DNA of 7,035 bases from an uncultured Porphyromonas sp. (GTDB lineage Bacteria; Bacteroidota; Bacteroidia; Bacteroidales; Porphyromonadaceae): positions 1 through 7,035 of the forward strand of contig CAKMOP010000177.1 in assembly GCA_927910985.1 (NCBI GenBank). The letters are read 5' to 3'. The translations under genes were made by a program, and so were the position numbers. Positions 1 through 7,035 of this stretch are shown here, piece by piece. The notes under the pieces are model-generated. The model made no database searches, had not been told where the DNA came from, and saw nothing but the letters and a program-made list of their open reading frames with translations. Position 1 is the stretch's first letter. The number at the start of each line of letters is the position of its first letter.

Positions 1-952
1 GTTGTTCTGATACGCCTGCGTCTTCTGGGCATCTTGTGCCACGAGGATACGACCGGTGAAGACCCCACGGCTATCATCACGCAGCACGTACTTGAAGAGT
101 TCGTCCGAAGTACAGTGGGGGACAGCGTGCTCGATGTAGGAGAAGTTGTCCGCATGCGCGGCACCACTCGTCAGGGCAAAGCCCGAGATCTTGAGATCAG
201 CACGCTCTTCGGCCAGGGTGACGAAGTAGTTGTTGCGCGTCACGCCATTGCGAAGGGTGACACCGCTGAGGTCAACGACACTCTCCTGCATCTGACGCAC
301 GTAGAGCGAAGAGACGCGGACATTCGTCGCTGCCGACTCCTCGCGCTCGATGAGGGAGAAGCGAGCACGGCGACCAACATAGACCTCGATGGTGCGCAGA
401 GCCAGAGCACGCTCTCCTTCTTCGGGGCAGTCACGGAAGTGAAGCGTAGCCTCGGCTTCATCCTCGAGGATGATGAGGGCACGCTCCACGGAGATATGTC
501 CCGCAAGACGTGGCAGGATGTAGCTGAGCTCGATGTGACCAGGGATCTTCGCCCCACGTGGGAGGTAGATGACCAGCCCTTCGGCGGCGAAGAGGGTATT
601 CAGTGCTACAAGTCCATCGGTAGCGATGGGGGCAATACGACCATAATGCTCCTGGGCTACCTCGGGGTAGAGGCGCACGAAGTCCGAAAGAGCACCGATG
701 AAGATGCCAGGAGCGAAGGCCTGCGAAGCCCAGTAGGGAGCCCCATCCACGAGGTGGAGCTTCCAGTCTTCGGAGAAGATTGAGGGGAGGTCGGTACGCT
801 GGTAGTTCTCGCTCTTGAAGCGAGGAAGCCCCAGACGAGCGAAGGCATCATAGGCAGCTTCGCGGTAGTGATTGAGGAGCTGTGGAGCCTCCTGAAACGC
901 TTCGCTGTGGGCAAGCGAAGAGGTCGAGGTACTTCTTAGTAATTGCTTCCAT
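1..952 (-). CDS. sufD: Fe-S cluster assembly scaffold protein SufD (3' end outside window; apparent frameshift near codon 13)
   Basis: SufD pairs with SufB and two SufC subunits in the cytosolic SufBC2D scaffold that builds Fe-S clusters. About 313 residues are visible; the C-terminus lies beyond position 1. The frame from 900 down to 1 reads cleanly as the SufB/SufD beta-helix family, with segments such as LPRGAKIPGHIELSYI, LEDEAEATLHF and, near the edge, the core motif SRGVFTGRILVAQDAQKTQA. The only plausible start is the ATG at 952-950, eight bases after the sufC stop, giving MEAITKKYLDLFA. That ATG is in a different frame from the rest: read straight, it ends at TGA 850-848 after 34 codons. 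Dropping one T at 913/914 joins the two frames as KKYLDLFAAHSEAFQEAP. The family frame has no ATG, GTG or TTG start between the sufC stop and the GTG at 750. The family call is secure; whether the shift is real, programmed or a sequencing error is open. Confidence 0.9.
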
Positions 953-960
953 AGCCTCGA

Positions 961-1713
<753 letters not shown>

Positions 1714-1746
1714 ATCTATATATTCCTAATGTTGGGGTGATGGGGA

Positions 1747-3192
1747 TTAGCCTACGGAGCCTTCGAGTGAGATGCTCAGGAGCTTCTGAGCCTCGACAGC
1801 GAACTCCATCGGGAGCTTGTTCATTACTTCCTTAGCATAGCCATTGACGATGAGCCCCACAGCTTCTTCGACACCGATACCACGCTGCTGGCAGTAGAAG
1901 ATCTGGTCTTCGCTGATCTTGCTGGTCGTAGCTTCGTGCTCGATGATCGCCGTATCGTTGTCCACGTGGACGTAGGGGAAGGTATGTGCACCGCAGCGGT
2001 CGGAGAGCAAGAGGCTATCGCACTGCGAGTGGTTACGCGCATTCTCCGCATTGGGCCCGACATAGACCAAACCACGGTAGCTATTCTGACTCTTGCCAGC
2101 ACTAATCCCCTTGGAGACGATGCGGCTACGGGTGTTCTTCCCGAGGTGAATCATCTTCGTACCCGTGTCGGCCTGCTGGAAGTTGTTCGTGACAGCCACG
2201 GAGTAGAATTCAGCGACAGAGTCATCACCTTCGAGTATGCAGCTGGGGTACTTCCACGTGATGGCGGAGCCCGTCTCGACCTGTGTCCAAGAGAGCTTCG
2301 ACTTCGCCCCACGGCAGTGACCGCGCTTGGTAACGAAGTTGTAGACACCGCCCTTACCTTCCTTGTCGCCAGGATACCAGTTCTGCACGGTAGAGTACTT
2401 CACCTCGGCATCCTTCTCCACGATGATTTCGACGATGGCAGCGTGCAGTTGGTTCTCGTCACGCTGGGGAGCAGTACAGCCCTCGAGGTAGCTCACATAA
2501 GCTCCTTCGTCGGCAACGATGAGCGTACGCTCAAACTGCCCCGTGTTGATGGCGTTGATACGGAAGTAGGTGGAGAGCTCCATCGGGCAGCGTGTTCCCT
2601 TCGGGATGTAGACGAAGGAGCCATCACTGAAGACGGCGGAGTTCAGCGCAGCGAAATAATTATCCGTGTGGGGGACGACAGCTCCCAGATACTTCTTCAC
2701 CAGCTCGGGGTACTCACGCACGGCTTCACTGAAGGAGCAGAAGATGATGCCCTTCTCCGCAAGCGTCTCACGGAAGGTCGTCTTGACCGAGACGGAGTCC
2801 ATCACCGCATCGACAGCAATACCCGAGAGCATCTTCTGCTCCTCGAGGGGGATGCCGAGCTTCTCGAAGGTGCGCAGGAGCTCAGGGTCAACCTCATCGA
2901 GGCTCTTCGGTCCTTCCTTCTTCTTCGGAGCGGCGTAGTAGATGATATCTTGGTAGTCGATAGGGGGGATATTCAGCAGCGCCCAGTCGGGTTGCTCGAG
3001 GGTAAGCCAATGGCGATAAGCCTCAAGGCGGAACTGCAGGAGCCACTCCGGCTCACCTTTCTTCTCCGAGATGAGGCGAACGGTCTCCTCGCTCAGCCCC
3101 TTGCCGATGGTCTCGGTATCGATCTCGGTGGTGAAGCCATATTTGTAATCGCTCGAGGTGACCTCGTCGATAATCTGATCGTTATCTTGCAT
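1747..3192 (-). CDS. sufB: Fe-S cluster assembly scaffold protein SufB
   Basis: SufB is the subunit of the SufBC2D scaffold that accepts persulfide sulfur and on which the nascent cluster is built. The protein has 481 residues, the usual full length. It ends in [19 protein letters not shown], close to the E. coli C-terminus. Counting back without gaps, Cys391 (in [10 protein letters not shown]) matches E. coli Cys405, and Glu420 (in [10 protein letters not shown]) matches Glu434; both are implicated in cluster assembly. Cys239 in LEGCTAP is the likely counterpart of Cys254. Other family blocks are [18 protein letters not shown] (196-213) and [15 protein letters not shown] (362-376). The ATG at 3192 is preceded by an in-frame TAA six bases upstream, so the start cannot be further out. 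It is the first suf gene here and follows rny after 106 bases. No sulfur-transfer gene (sufS, sufE) lies in the window. Confidence 0.97.
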   Translation of the reverse strand: MQDNDQIIDEVTSSDYKYGFTTEIDTETIGKGLSEETVRLISEKKGEPEWLLQFRLEAYRHWLTLEQPDWALLNIPPIDYQDIIYYAAPKKKEGPKSLDEVDPELLRTFEKLGIPLEEQKMLSGIAVDAVMDSVSVKTTFRETLAEKGIIFCSFSEAVREYPELVKKYLGAVVPHTDNYFAALNSAVFSDGSFVYIPKGTRCPMELSTYFRINAINTGQFERTLIVADEGAYVSYLEGCTAPQRDENQLHAAIVEIIVEKDAEVKYSTVQNWYPGDKEGKGGVYNFVTKRGHCRGAKSKLSWTQVETGSAITWKYPSCILEGDDSVAEFYSVAVTNNFQQADTGTKMIHLGKNTRSRIVSKGISAGKSQNSYRGLVYVGPNAENARNHSQCDSLLLSDRCGAHTFPYVHVDNDTAIIEHEATTSKISEDQIFYCQQRGIGVEEAVGLIVNGYAKEVMNKLPMEFAVEAQKLLSISLEGSVG

Positions 3193-3298
3193 TAATTAAC
3201 TATAAATGGTTATTCCTCCTGCTCTATAAACACAGAACAGTGGAATTTGGTTGCCCGTCCTACCTAAAAAGTAGGAATAGCGACCGTCCACATAGGGG
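3193..3298 (-). promoter_or_regulatory. rny-sufB spacer, probable suf leader region
   Basis: This 106-bp spacer carries the leader of the sufBCD cluster. It has an inverted repeat close to the rny stop, a run AGGAGG on the minus strand (3220-3215), and an AT-rich stretch just before the sufB ATG. I found no convincing Bacteroidetes -7 element (TAnnTTTG); the nearest is TACTTTTT in the hairpin loop, which lacks the final G. AGGAGG lies 22 bases from the ATG, too far for ordinary Shine-Dalgarno pairing. Whether sufB has its own promoter or is read through from rny cannot be decided from sequence alone. Confidence 0.4.
3249..3285. repeat. Inverted repeat between rny and sufB
   Basis: The inner arms TCCTAC (3258-3263) and GTAGGA (3271-3276) are perfect complements around a 7-base loop. 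Outer arms GGTTGC (3249-3254) and GCGACC (3280-3285) extend it across a 3x3 internal loop: fully paired with one G-U in plus-strand RNA, with one C-A mismatch in minus-strand RNA. It starts about 13 bases after the rny stop. No U-tract follows on the minus strand, so it is a poor intrinsic terminator. It may be an mRNA 3'-end stabiliser for rny, a leader structure for sufB, or a 19-bp operator. Confidence 0.55.
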
Positions 3299-4882
3299 CT
3301 ACTTAGCGTAGCTGACGCTGCGGGTCTCGCGGATCACCGTGATCTTGACCTGCCCGGGGTAGGTCATCTCGTCCTGAATGCGCTTGGCGATTTCGGAGGA
3401 AAGCGTAGCGATGCTGCTGTCGTCCGTATTCTCTGCACCCACGATGACGCGGAGTTCACGACCCGCCTGGATGGCGTAGGTCTTCACCACTCCTGGGTAG
3501 GAGAGGGCGAGTTGCTCAAGGTCATTGAGTCGCTTGATATAGGCTTCGACAATCTCACGGCGAGCCCCTGGGCGTGCGCCGCTGATGGCATCACAGACCT
3601 GCACGATAGGAGCGATGAGGCTCTCCATCTCGATCTCGTCGTGGTGTGCTCCGACGGCGTTGCAGATGTTTGCCTTCTCCTTGTACTTCTCGCAGAGCTT
3701 CATCCCAAGGAGTGCGTGTGGCAGTTCGGGCTCATCGTCGGGCACCTTCCCGATGTCGTGCAGAAGACCAGCACGCTTGGCCTGCTTGGGGTTAAGGCCT
3801 AATTCGCTGGCCATAATAGCACAGAGATTGGCGGTCTCACGGGAGTGCTGCAGGAGATTCTGGCCGTAGGAAGAGCGATACTTCATCTTACCGATGAGGC
3901 GGATGAGCTCGGGGTGCATCCCGTGGATACCGAGGTCGATGACGGTGCGCTTCCCCGTCTCGATGATTTCTTCTTCGATCTGCTTACGCACCTTGGAGAC
4001 CACTTCCTCGATGCGTGCAGGGTGAATGCGGCCATCCTGTACCAGCTGATGCAGGGCAAGGCGTGCCACCTCACGGCGCACAGGGTCGAAGCTACTCAGC
4101 ACGATGGCCTCGGGGGTATCATCAACGATGATCTCAATCCCTGTAGCTGCTTCGAGGGCACGGATATTACGACCTTCACGACCGATGATACGGCCCTTGA
4201 TCTCGTCACTCTCGATATGGAAGACGGTCACGGAGTTCTCAATGGCCGTCTCCGTAGCCAGACGCTGGATGGACTGCACGACGATCTTCTTGGCCTCCTT
4301 GTTGGCGGTCATCTTCGCCTCTTCGATGATCTCGTTGATATAGCCTTGGGCTTGGTCCTTGGCTTCAGCACGCAGACTCTCGATGAGTCGTTCGCGCGCC
4401 TCGTCAGCGGAGAGTCCTCCGATGGCCTCGAGACGCTTCTGCTCGCTCTGACGAAGGAGCTCGAGCTCGGCCTTCTTCTCTTCGTACTCGGCTTTCTTGA
4501 CGTCGTATTCCTCCTTCTTCAGCTCGATACCTTCGCTCTGTAGGGCCAGCTTTTCCTTGAGTATATCGATTTCTTGGTTGCGCTTCTCCACTTCGTTGTG
4601 GCGCTGAGTGAGCTCTTGTTCGCGGGTCTTGAGTCGCCCCTCGATTTGCTTGAGCTTATTGTTGCGCTGCGCTACCTGCTGCTCGAGGTCGCCCTTGAGC
4701 TGGAGGAATTTCTCCTTGACTTCGAGGAGTTTCTTTTGCTTAAGTACCTCTGCTTCACGCTCTGCTTCGGAGAGGACGGCACGCGTCTTCTGACCGAGGA
4801 GCTTCTCGGACACAAGCCACGAAAGGGCTGCGCCGAGAATCAGCGCACCCAAGCAAATGATGATGATTGTAATGGTTCCCAT
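3299..4882 (-). CDS. rny: Ribonuclease Y
   Basis: RNase Y is a membrane-anchored endoribonuclease that initiates mRNA decay and processing. The 527-residue protein has the complete family layout. An N-terminal membrane anchor spans about residues 3-24 ([18 protein letters not shown]...). A long charged coiled coil runs from about 32 to 200. A KH RNA-binding domain at about 215-285 holds the GREG loop at 234-237 within [16 protein letters not shown]. An HD phosphohydrolase domain at about 340-435 has candidate metal ligands His346, His375-Asp376 (LLHDIGKV), His389, His413-His414 and Asp431. A conserved C-terminal domain ends in [12 protein letters not shown]. Length and all motifs match bacterial RNase Y. 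The ATG at 4882 directly begins the membrane anchor. It lies 56 bases after the zapA stop in the same direction, so it may share a transcript with the two upstream genes. No defect is seen. Confidence 0.97.
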   Translation of the reverse strand: MGTITIIIICLGALILGAALSWLVSEKLLGQKTRAVLSEAEREAEVLKQKKLLEVKEKFLQLKGDLEQQVAQRNNKLKQIEGRLKTREQELTQRHNEVEKRNQEIDILKEKLALQSEGIELKKEEYDVKKAEYEEKKAELELLRQSEQKRLEAIGGLSADEARERLIESLRAEAKDQAQGYINEIIEEAKMTANKEAKKIVVQSIQRLATETAIENSVTVFHIESDEIKGRIIGREGRNIRALEAATGIEIIVDDTPEAIVLSSFDPVRREVARLALHQLVQDGRIHPARIEEVVSKVRKQIEEEIIETGKRTVIDLGIHGMHPELIRLIGKMKYRSSYGQNLLQHSRETANLCAIMASELGLNPKQAKRAGLLHDIGKVPDDEPELPHALLGMKLCEKYKEKANICNAVGAHHDEIEMESLIAPIVQVCDAISGARPGARREIVEAYIKRLNDLEQLALSYPGVVKTYAIQAGRELRVIVGAENTDDSSIATLSSEIAKRIQDEMTYPGQVKITVIRETRSVSYAK

Positions 4883-4938
4883 TCCTTGTCTGTGATAAAA
4901 GTAGTGATGAAGGAAGGGACGCTGTGGCGGTGCTGGGC

Positions 4939-5286
4939 TCAGCTCTCAGTATCGATCAAGCGGCGTGCGTCGGCGATCAACGCATCCAAGGAGTCGTTGA
5001 TGGCCTCGAGGCGCGGAGCCAGATGCTGGGTACGCTCCTCGAGCGCCTCCGTGCACTGGCGGTAGCGGGTCGCTATGTCGATGGCAGCCATAGACAAGTA
5101 GCCTTCGATGGGCACCTCCGAGCGATTGGGATACTTCTCCCGATAGAGGCGCATCGTATGGGCGAGCTCTTCACCGGCCTTGCGGTAGAAGTGCTCTTCA
5201 CGGCGGGGCACACGCAGGGATATTCGTGCGTCGTTGACGACCATCGAGATGCGCTGGAGTGCCTCGGGATCCGTGTCTATAGCCAT
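4939..5286 (-). CDS. zapA: Cell division protein ZapA
   Basis: ZapA binds FtsZ in the cytoplasm and promotes bundling and Z-ring stability. The 115-residue product has the two-part form of the family. A short N-terminal FtsZ-binding domain includes [20 protein letters not shown] (22-41) and the helix around YREKYPNRS (48-56) and [14 protein letters not shown] (62-75). A C-terminal coiled-coil helix covers about 76-112. Two starts are possible: Met1 (5286) or Met15 (5244), which gives a 101-residue protein closer to the usual ZapA length with the conserved beta-strand about seven residues from the start. The AT-rich run just upstream of 5286 resembles a favourable Bacteroidetes initiation region, so I kept the longer form with modest confidence. 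It sits between a coiled-coil gene and rny. Confidence 0.88.
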   Translation of the reverse strand: MAIDTDPEALQRISMVVNDARISLRVPRREEHFYRKAGEELAHTMRLYREKYPNRSEVPIEGYLSMAAIDIATRYRQCTEALEERTQHLAPRLEAINDSLDALIADARRLIDTES

Positions 5287-5299
5287 AATATATATAGGT

Positions 5300-5334
5300 G
5301 TAGGCTACCGCTCACTGGGAGGGAAGAAGCCTAC
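5300..5334 (-). repeat. Inverted repeat (hairpin) between coiled-coil gene and zapA
   Basis: Perfect 7-bp arms GTAGGCT (5300-5306) and AGCCTAC (5328-5334) flank a 21-base loop. The element fills most of the 59-base gap, about 11 bases after the upstream stop and 13 bases before the zapA ATG. No U-tract follows directly, so it is unlikely to be a strong terminator. It could be a processing or translation-control hairpin, or chance. Confidence 0.45.
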
Positions 5335-5345
5335 GCTATAAGTCT

Positions 5346-5651
5346 TTACTCGGAGGACAGCTGCTGGATGCAGCGGTCTACCTCACTGATTATCTGATCC
5401 AAGAGTTGGCGTCCGTATGCTCGGTCAAGCCCCGAAGCCTCGGTAGAGGTCAGGGCAGAGGCCAAGGCGGAAGTCGCCTCTTGTTGCCGCGCTTTGTCGA
5501 GCTCTCGCTGCATCACAGCCAGAGCCTCCCCCTGCTCTCGAAGCTGCTCCTTGAGCCGAACGAGCTTAGCGTTCTGCTCGGCGACAATATCGACGAGGCG
5601 TCGGATATTGACTTCTAATCGCTGGAGCTGTGCGTCTTCTGCCTGGGTCAT
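5346..5651 (-). CDS. Small coiled-coil protein upstream of zapA (candidate division-associated protein)
   Basis: This is a 101-residue soluble protein with no signal peptide or membrane segment. Residues about 5-60 are heptad-like and rich in Leu, Glu, Arg and Gln (LQRLEVNIRRLVDIVAEQNA, then LKEQLREQGEALAVMQREL), predicting one long coiled coil. A short Ala/Ser/Thr-rich linker (about 59-72) leads to a final amphipathic helix ending LLDQIISEVDRCIQQLSSE. Small coiled-coil proteins ending in a similar EVDKCI..L helix commonly precede zapA in Bacteroidales, as I recall. I infer a role with ZapA/FtsZ, loosely like ZapB, but no function is proven. An upstream in-frame ATG at 5729 would add 26 residues. 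I rejected it because the -7 promoter element at 5673-5681 lies between the two ATGs, and the added stretch (MLLPFPYDAPAPAKKAYLCA) does not look like part of the protein. Confidence 0.8.
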   Translation of the reverse strand: MTQAEDAQLQRLEVNIRRLVDIVAEQNAKLVRLKEQLREQGEALAVMQRELDKARQQEATSALASALTSTEASGLDRAYGRQLLDQIISEVDRCIQQLSSE

Positions 5652-5672
5652 AGCGTCGTCATTCCTTACGGC

Positions 5673-5681
5673 GCAAAGGTA
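5673..5681 (-). promoter_or_regulatory. Bacteroidetes -7 promoter element for coiled-coil gene/zapA/rny
   Basis: On the minus strand this reads TACCTTTGC, a full match to the Bacteroidetes sigma-ABfr -7 consensus TAnnTTTG. An A6 tract lies four bases upstream. Transcription would begin at roughly 5665-5669, leaving a leader of about 15-20 bases before the ATG at 5651. No good TTG-type -33 element is visible at the normal spacing. It is the only strong promoter element I recognised in the window and probably drives the coiled-coil - zapA - rny unit. Confidence 0.7.
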
Positions 5682-5751
5682 CGCTTTTTTGGCGGGAGCT
5701 GGGGCATCATAAGGGAAGGGCAAAAGCATTGACCCGAGCCAGGTGCTGTAA

Positions 5752-5852
5752 AGCTATATTGGTCAACGAACAAAGCTATATAGGTCGCTCCACCGACCAA
5801 TATAGGTCACGACGCGGAGCTATATAAGTTCGCTCGTCGACCAATATAGGTT
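5752..5852. repeat. Array of five 22-bp-period direct repeats
   Basis: Five copies of a 13-bp core begin at 5752, 5774, 5796, 5818 and 5840, exactly 22 bp apart. The consensus is A[G/C]C[T/A]ATATAGGT[C/T]. The 9-bp spacers differ: aacgaacaa, gctccaccg, acgacgcgg, cgctcgtcg. Copies 1, 2 and 4 begin AGCTATAT; copies 3 and 5 begin ACCAATAT, so 2+3 and 4+5 look like two 44-bp super-units. Several cores are near-palindromic, e.g. GACC-AATATA-GGTC at 5795-5808. The array sits between the susD terminator and the promoter of the coiled-coil gene, in an otherwise gene-free stretch (5652-5982). Porphyromonas gingivalis genomes are known for short tandem intergenic repeats including about 22-bp ones; whether this is the same family is unchecked. 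Confidence 0.85.
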
Positions 5853-5880
5853 ACATTCCACCTCTCAGTAGCATCGTCCG

Positions 5881-5926
5881 AAAAGCAACTTGCCCTCGAG
5901 CTCCACAAGGGTGCTCGAGGGCAAGT
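5881..5926 (-). terminator. Rho-independent terminator of the susD transcript
   Basis: A perfect 14-bp stem, ACTTGCCCTCGAGC pairing with GCTCGAGGGCAAGT (plus-strand arms 5888-5901 and 5913-5926), encloses an 11-base loop. On the minus strand it is followed by TGCTTTT (5887-5881). It begins 57 bases after the susD stop. The plus-strand side lacks a T-run, so it acts on the minus strand. A second CTTGCCC (5956-5950 on the minus strand) lies upstream and could compete for the right arm. Confidence 0.88.
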
Positions 5927-5982
5927 CTTCAGTGTATGCTCACCCCTCGGGGCAAGCCAGTGGAGCAAGCTCCTACCGCGGG

Positions 5983-7035
5983 TTAGTACCCAGTATTCTG
6001 CTTGAGGTTGGCAGGATTAGCCTGGCGGTCAGCTTCAGGAATAGGATAGAGCTTGTAAATCTCCTTCACAGCAGCACCATCCTTCATACCGCCCTTCCAA
6101 GGCCAGAGGTAGTCACCAGAGACGAACTTACCGAAGCGGATCAGGTCGGTACGACGCTGACCCTCCCAGTAAAGCTCACGGCCACGCTCGCGCAGCATCT
6201 CGTTGAGGTCGGGGAGTGCCTTGTAGTTACCCGCATCGGAGCCATAAGCACGCTCACGTACCTTATTGAGGTAGCCAAGAGCCTTTGCCTTATCAACACT
6301 TGTATCACGGATAGCCGCTTCAGCATAGTTCAGGTAGAGCTCAGCCAGACGGAAGAGCGGGAAATCGCTATCGGCGCGGTCACCGTCCTTACCGTTAGCA
6401 CCCTTAGAGGTGACGTTGCGGAACTTATAGACATAGACCCCTTCGTCGAACTTCGTCAGGTCAGAGATTTCCAGCGAAGCCCCAGGAGTAATGAGGGCAC
6501 GCTTGTCCTTAGCTTCTGCGTCCTTGAAGAGTTCCCAGAGTCCCTTAGTACCACGGTTACCGCCCCATCCACCGTTGACGCCCATATTGACCTTGGTAGC
6601 GGCCTTGGCATTAGCGCTCGTGGAGGAGTTAATGAGGAAGGTCATCCCACCCCAGTTCTGCGAGAGCTGACCATCATAGTTCACCGAGAGCAAGACCTCA
6701 GGGTTATTCTGATCGTTGTCCGCCATAAAGAGCTGAGCGTAGTCCGACTTCAGGCTATACTTACCCGAGGTAATAACCTTCTCGGCATAGGTCGCAGCTT
6801 CGGCATAGCGAGCCTTCCCGGTATAGACCTCAGAGTTGAGGTAGAGGCGGGAGAGCAGTGCCCAGGCAGTAGCCTGATTAGCACGACCATAGACGGCAGC
6901 CTGTGGCGTGCTGAGCTCCCCTTCAATAGCCTTCAGCTCCTTCTCAACATAAGAGAAGAGTTCGGCACGGCTGATCTGACGAGGATAAACCTTACCCGTA
7001 GGCGTGGATTCATCGACGAAAGGAGGATTCCCGAA
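5983..7035 (-). CDS. SusD/RagB family nutrient-binding outer membrane lipoprotein (5' end outside window)
   Basis: SusD-like proteins are surface lipoproteins that cap a SusC/RagA TonB-dependent channel and capture oligosaccharides or peptides. The last 350 residues are visible, about two thirds of a typical 500-600 residue member; the signal peptide and lipobox cysteine lie beyond 7035. Helical TPR-like segments appear early (ISRAELFSYVEKELKAIE; ATAWALLSRLYLNSEVYTGK; YAEAATYAEKVITSGKYSL). The family C-terminal blocks follow: DFPLFRLAELYLNYAEAA, LRERGRELYWEGQRRTDLIR, FGKFVSGDYLWPWKGG, and the closing LYPIPEADRQANPANLKQN-TGY. An in-frame ATG at 6726 is internal, because family sequence continues upstream of it to the window edge. 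A susC/ragA gene would be expected further upstream, and the terminator just downstream suggests this is the last gene of its operon. The ligand cannot be inferred. Confidence 0.95.
   Translation of the reverse strand, partial: FGNPPFVDESTPTGKVYPRQISRAELFSYVEKELKAIEGELSTPQAAVYGRANQATAWALLSRLYLNSEVYTGKARYAEAATYAEKVITSGKYSLKSDYAQLFMADNDQNNPEVLLSVNYDGQLSQNWGGMTFLINSSTSANAKAATKVNMGVNGGWGGNRGTKGLWELFKDAEAKDKRALITPGASLEISDLTKFDEGVYVYKFRNVTSKGANGKDGDRADSDFPLFRLAELYLNYAEAAIRDTSVDKAKALGYLNKVRERAYGSDAGNYKALPDLNEMLRERGRELYWEGQRRTDLIRFGKFVSGDYLWPWKGGMKDGAAVKEIYKLYPIPEADRQANPANLKQNTGY

Noticed and set aside
34..783. A 249-residue plus-strand frame opposite sufD
   Set aside because: The opposite strand encodes clear SufD sequence throughout; this is an antisense shadow.
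657..914. An 85-residue minus-strand frame starting at TTG 914, considered as the SufD N-terminus
   Set aside because: It is in the third frame, different from both the ATG 952 frame and the SufD frame, and its product is Ser/Arg-rich shadow sequence.
1936..3195. A 419-residue open frame on the plus strand, opposite sufB
   Set aside because: It mirrors almost all of an unmistakable sufB. The long frame arises from GC-rich codon bias; its product resembles no family I know and has no promoter or neighbour support.
3249..3285. The rny-sufB hairpin as an intrinsic terminator
   Set aside because: No T-run follows the stem on the minus strand, and the stem is interrupted; listed only as an inverted repeat.
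3845..4543. A 232-residue plus-strand frame opposite rny
   Set aside because: It is antisense to intact KH and coiled-coil regions of RNase Y and has no recognisable domain.
4883..4938. A 6S RNA gene between zapA and rny, by analogy with ssrS beside zapA in other bacteria
   Set aside because: The gap is only 56 bases, far too short for 6S RNA, and no long bulged hairpin is present here or in the other gaps.
4574..5397. Overlapping plus-strand frames opposite rny, zapA and the small coiled-coil gene
   Set aside because: They run across several real genes and both intergenic gaps on the other strand without any family signal.
5652..5729. N-terminal extension of the coiled-coil protein from ATG 5729
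   Set aside because: A -7 promoter element lies inside it, and the added residues look like translated intergenic DNA.
5752..5852. The 22-bp repeats as a CRISPR array
   Set aside because: The conserved core is only 13 bp and spacers only 9 bp; CRISPR repeats and spacers are each above 20 bp, and no cas gene is nearby.
5983..6726. A complete 247-residue protein starting at ATG 6726
   Set aside because: SusD-family sequence continues in the same frame to the window edge at 7035, so this ATG is internal.

Overview
All recognisable genes lie on the minus strand, so transcription runs from high to low coordinates. The window comes from a member of the Bacteroidetes, most likely a Porphyromonas-like Bacteroidales. 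This rests on a SusD/RagB lipoprotein gene, a TAnnTTTG-type -7 promoter element, the gene order small coiled-coil protein - zapA - rny, and a sufB-sufC-sufD cluster. The genus is an inference from protein style and a moderately high G+C content; no species is claimed.

Layout in transcription order. (1) 7035-5983: the C-terminal 350 residues of a SusD/RagB family outer-membrane nutrient-binding protein, whose start lies beyond the window. A strong intrinsic terminator (5881-5926) follows it. (2) 5652-5982: a 331-bp intergenic stretch holding that terminator, five units of a 22-bp tandem repeat (5752-5852) and a Bacteroidetes-type promoter element (5673-5681). I saw no gene in it. (3) 5651-3299: a likely operon of a 101-residue coiled-coil protein, the FtsZ-associated protein ZapA, and ribonuclease Y. 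A small hairpin separates the first two genes. (4) 3193-3298: a 106-bp spacer with an inverted repeat and an AT-rich leader. (5) 3192-1: sufB, sufC and the 5' part of sufD, which build the SufBC2D scaffold for Fe-S cluster assembly. sufD runs off the left edge.

The window joins three housekeeping themes: glycan or peptide uptake at the outer membrane (SusD), cell division plus RNA turnover (coiled-coil protein, ZapA, RNase Y), and Fe-S cluster biogenesis (SufBCD). I found no RNA gene, CRISPR array, transposon or phage gene, and no evidence of a new defence or metabolic system.

Two points deserve a second look. First, sufD has an apparent +1 frameshift about 13 codons after its only plausible ATG, next to a perfect 7-bp inverted repeat. 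Second, the 22-bp repeat array is precisely phased and partly palindromic.
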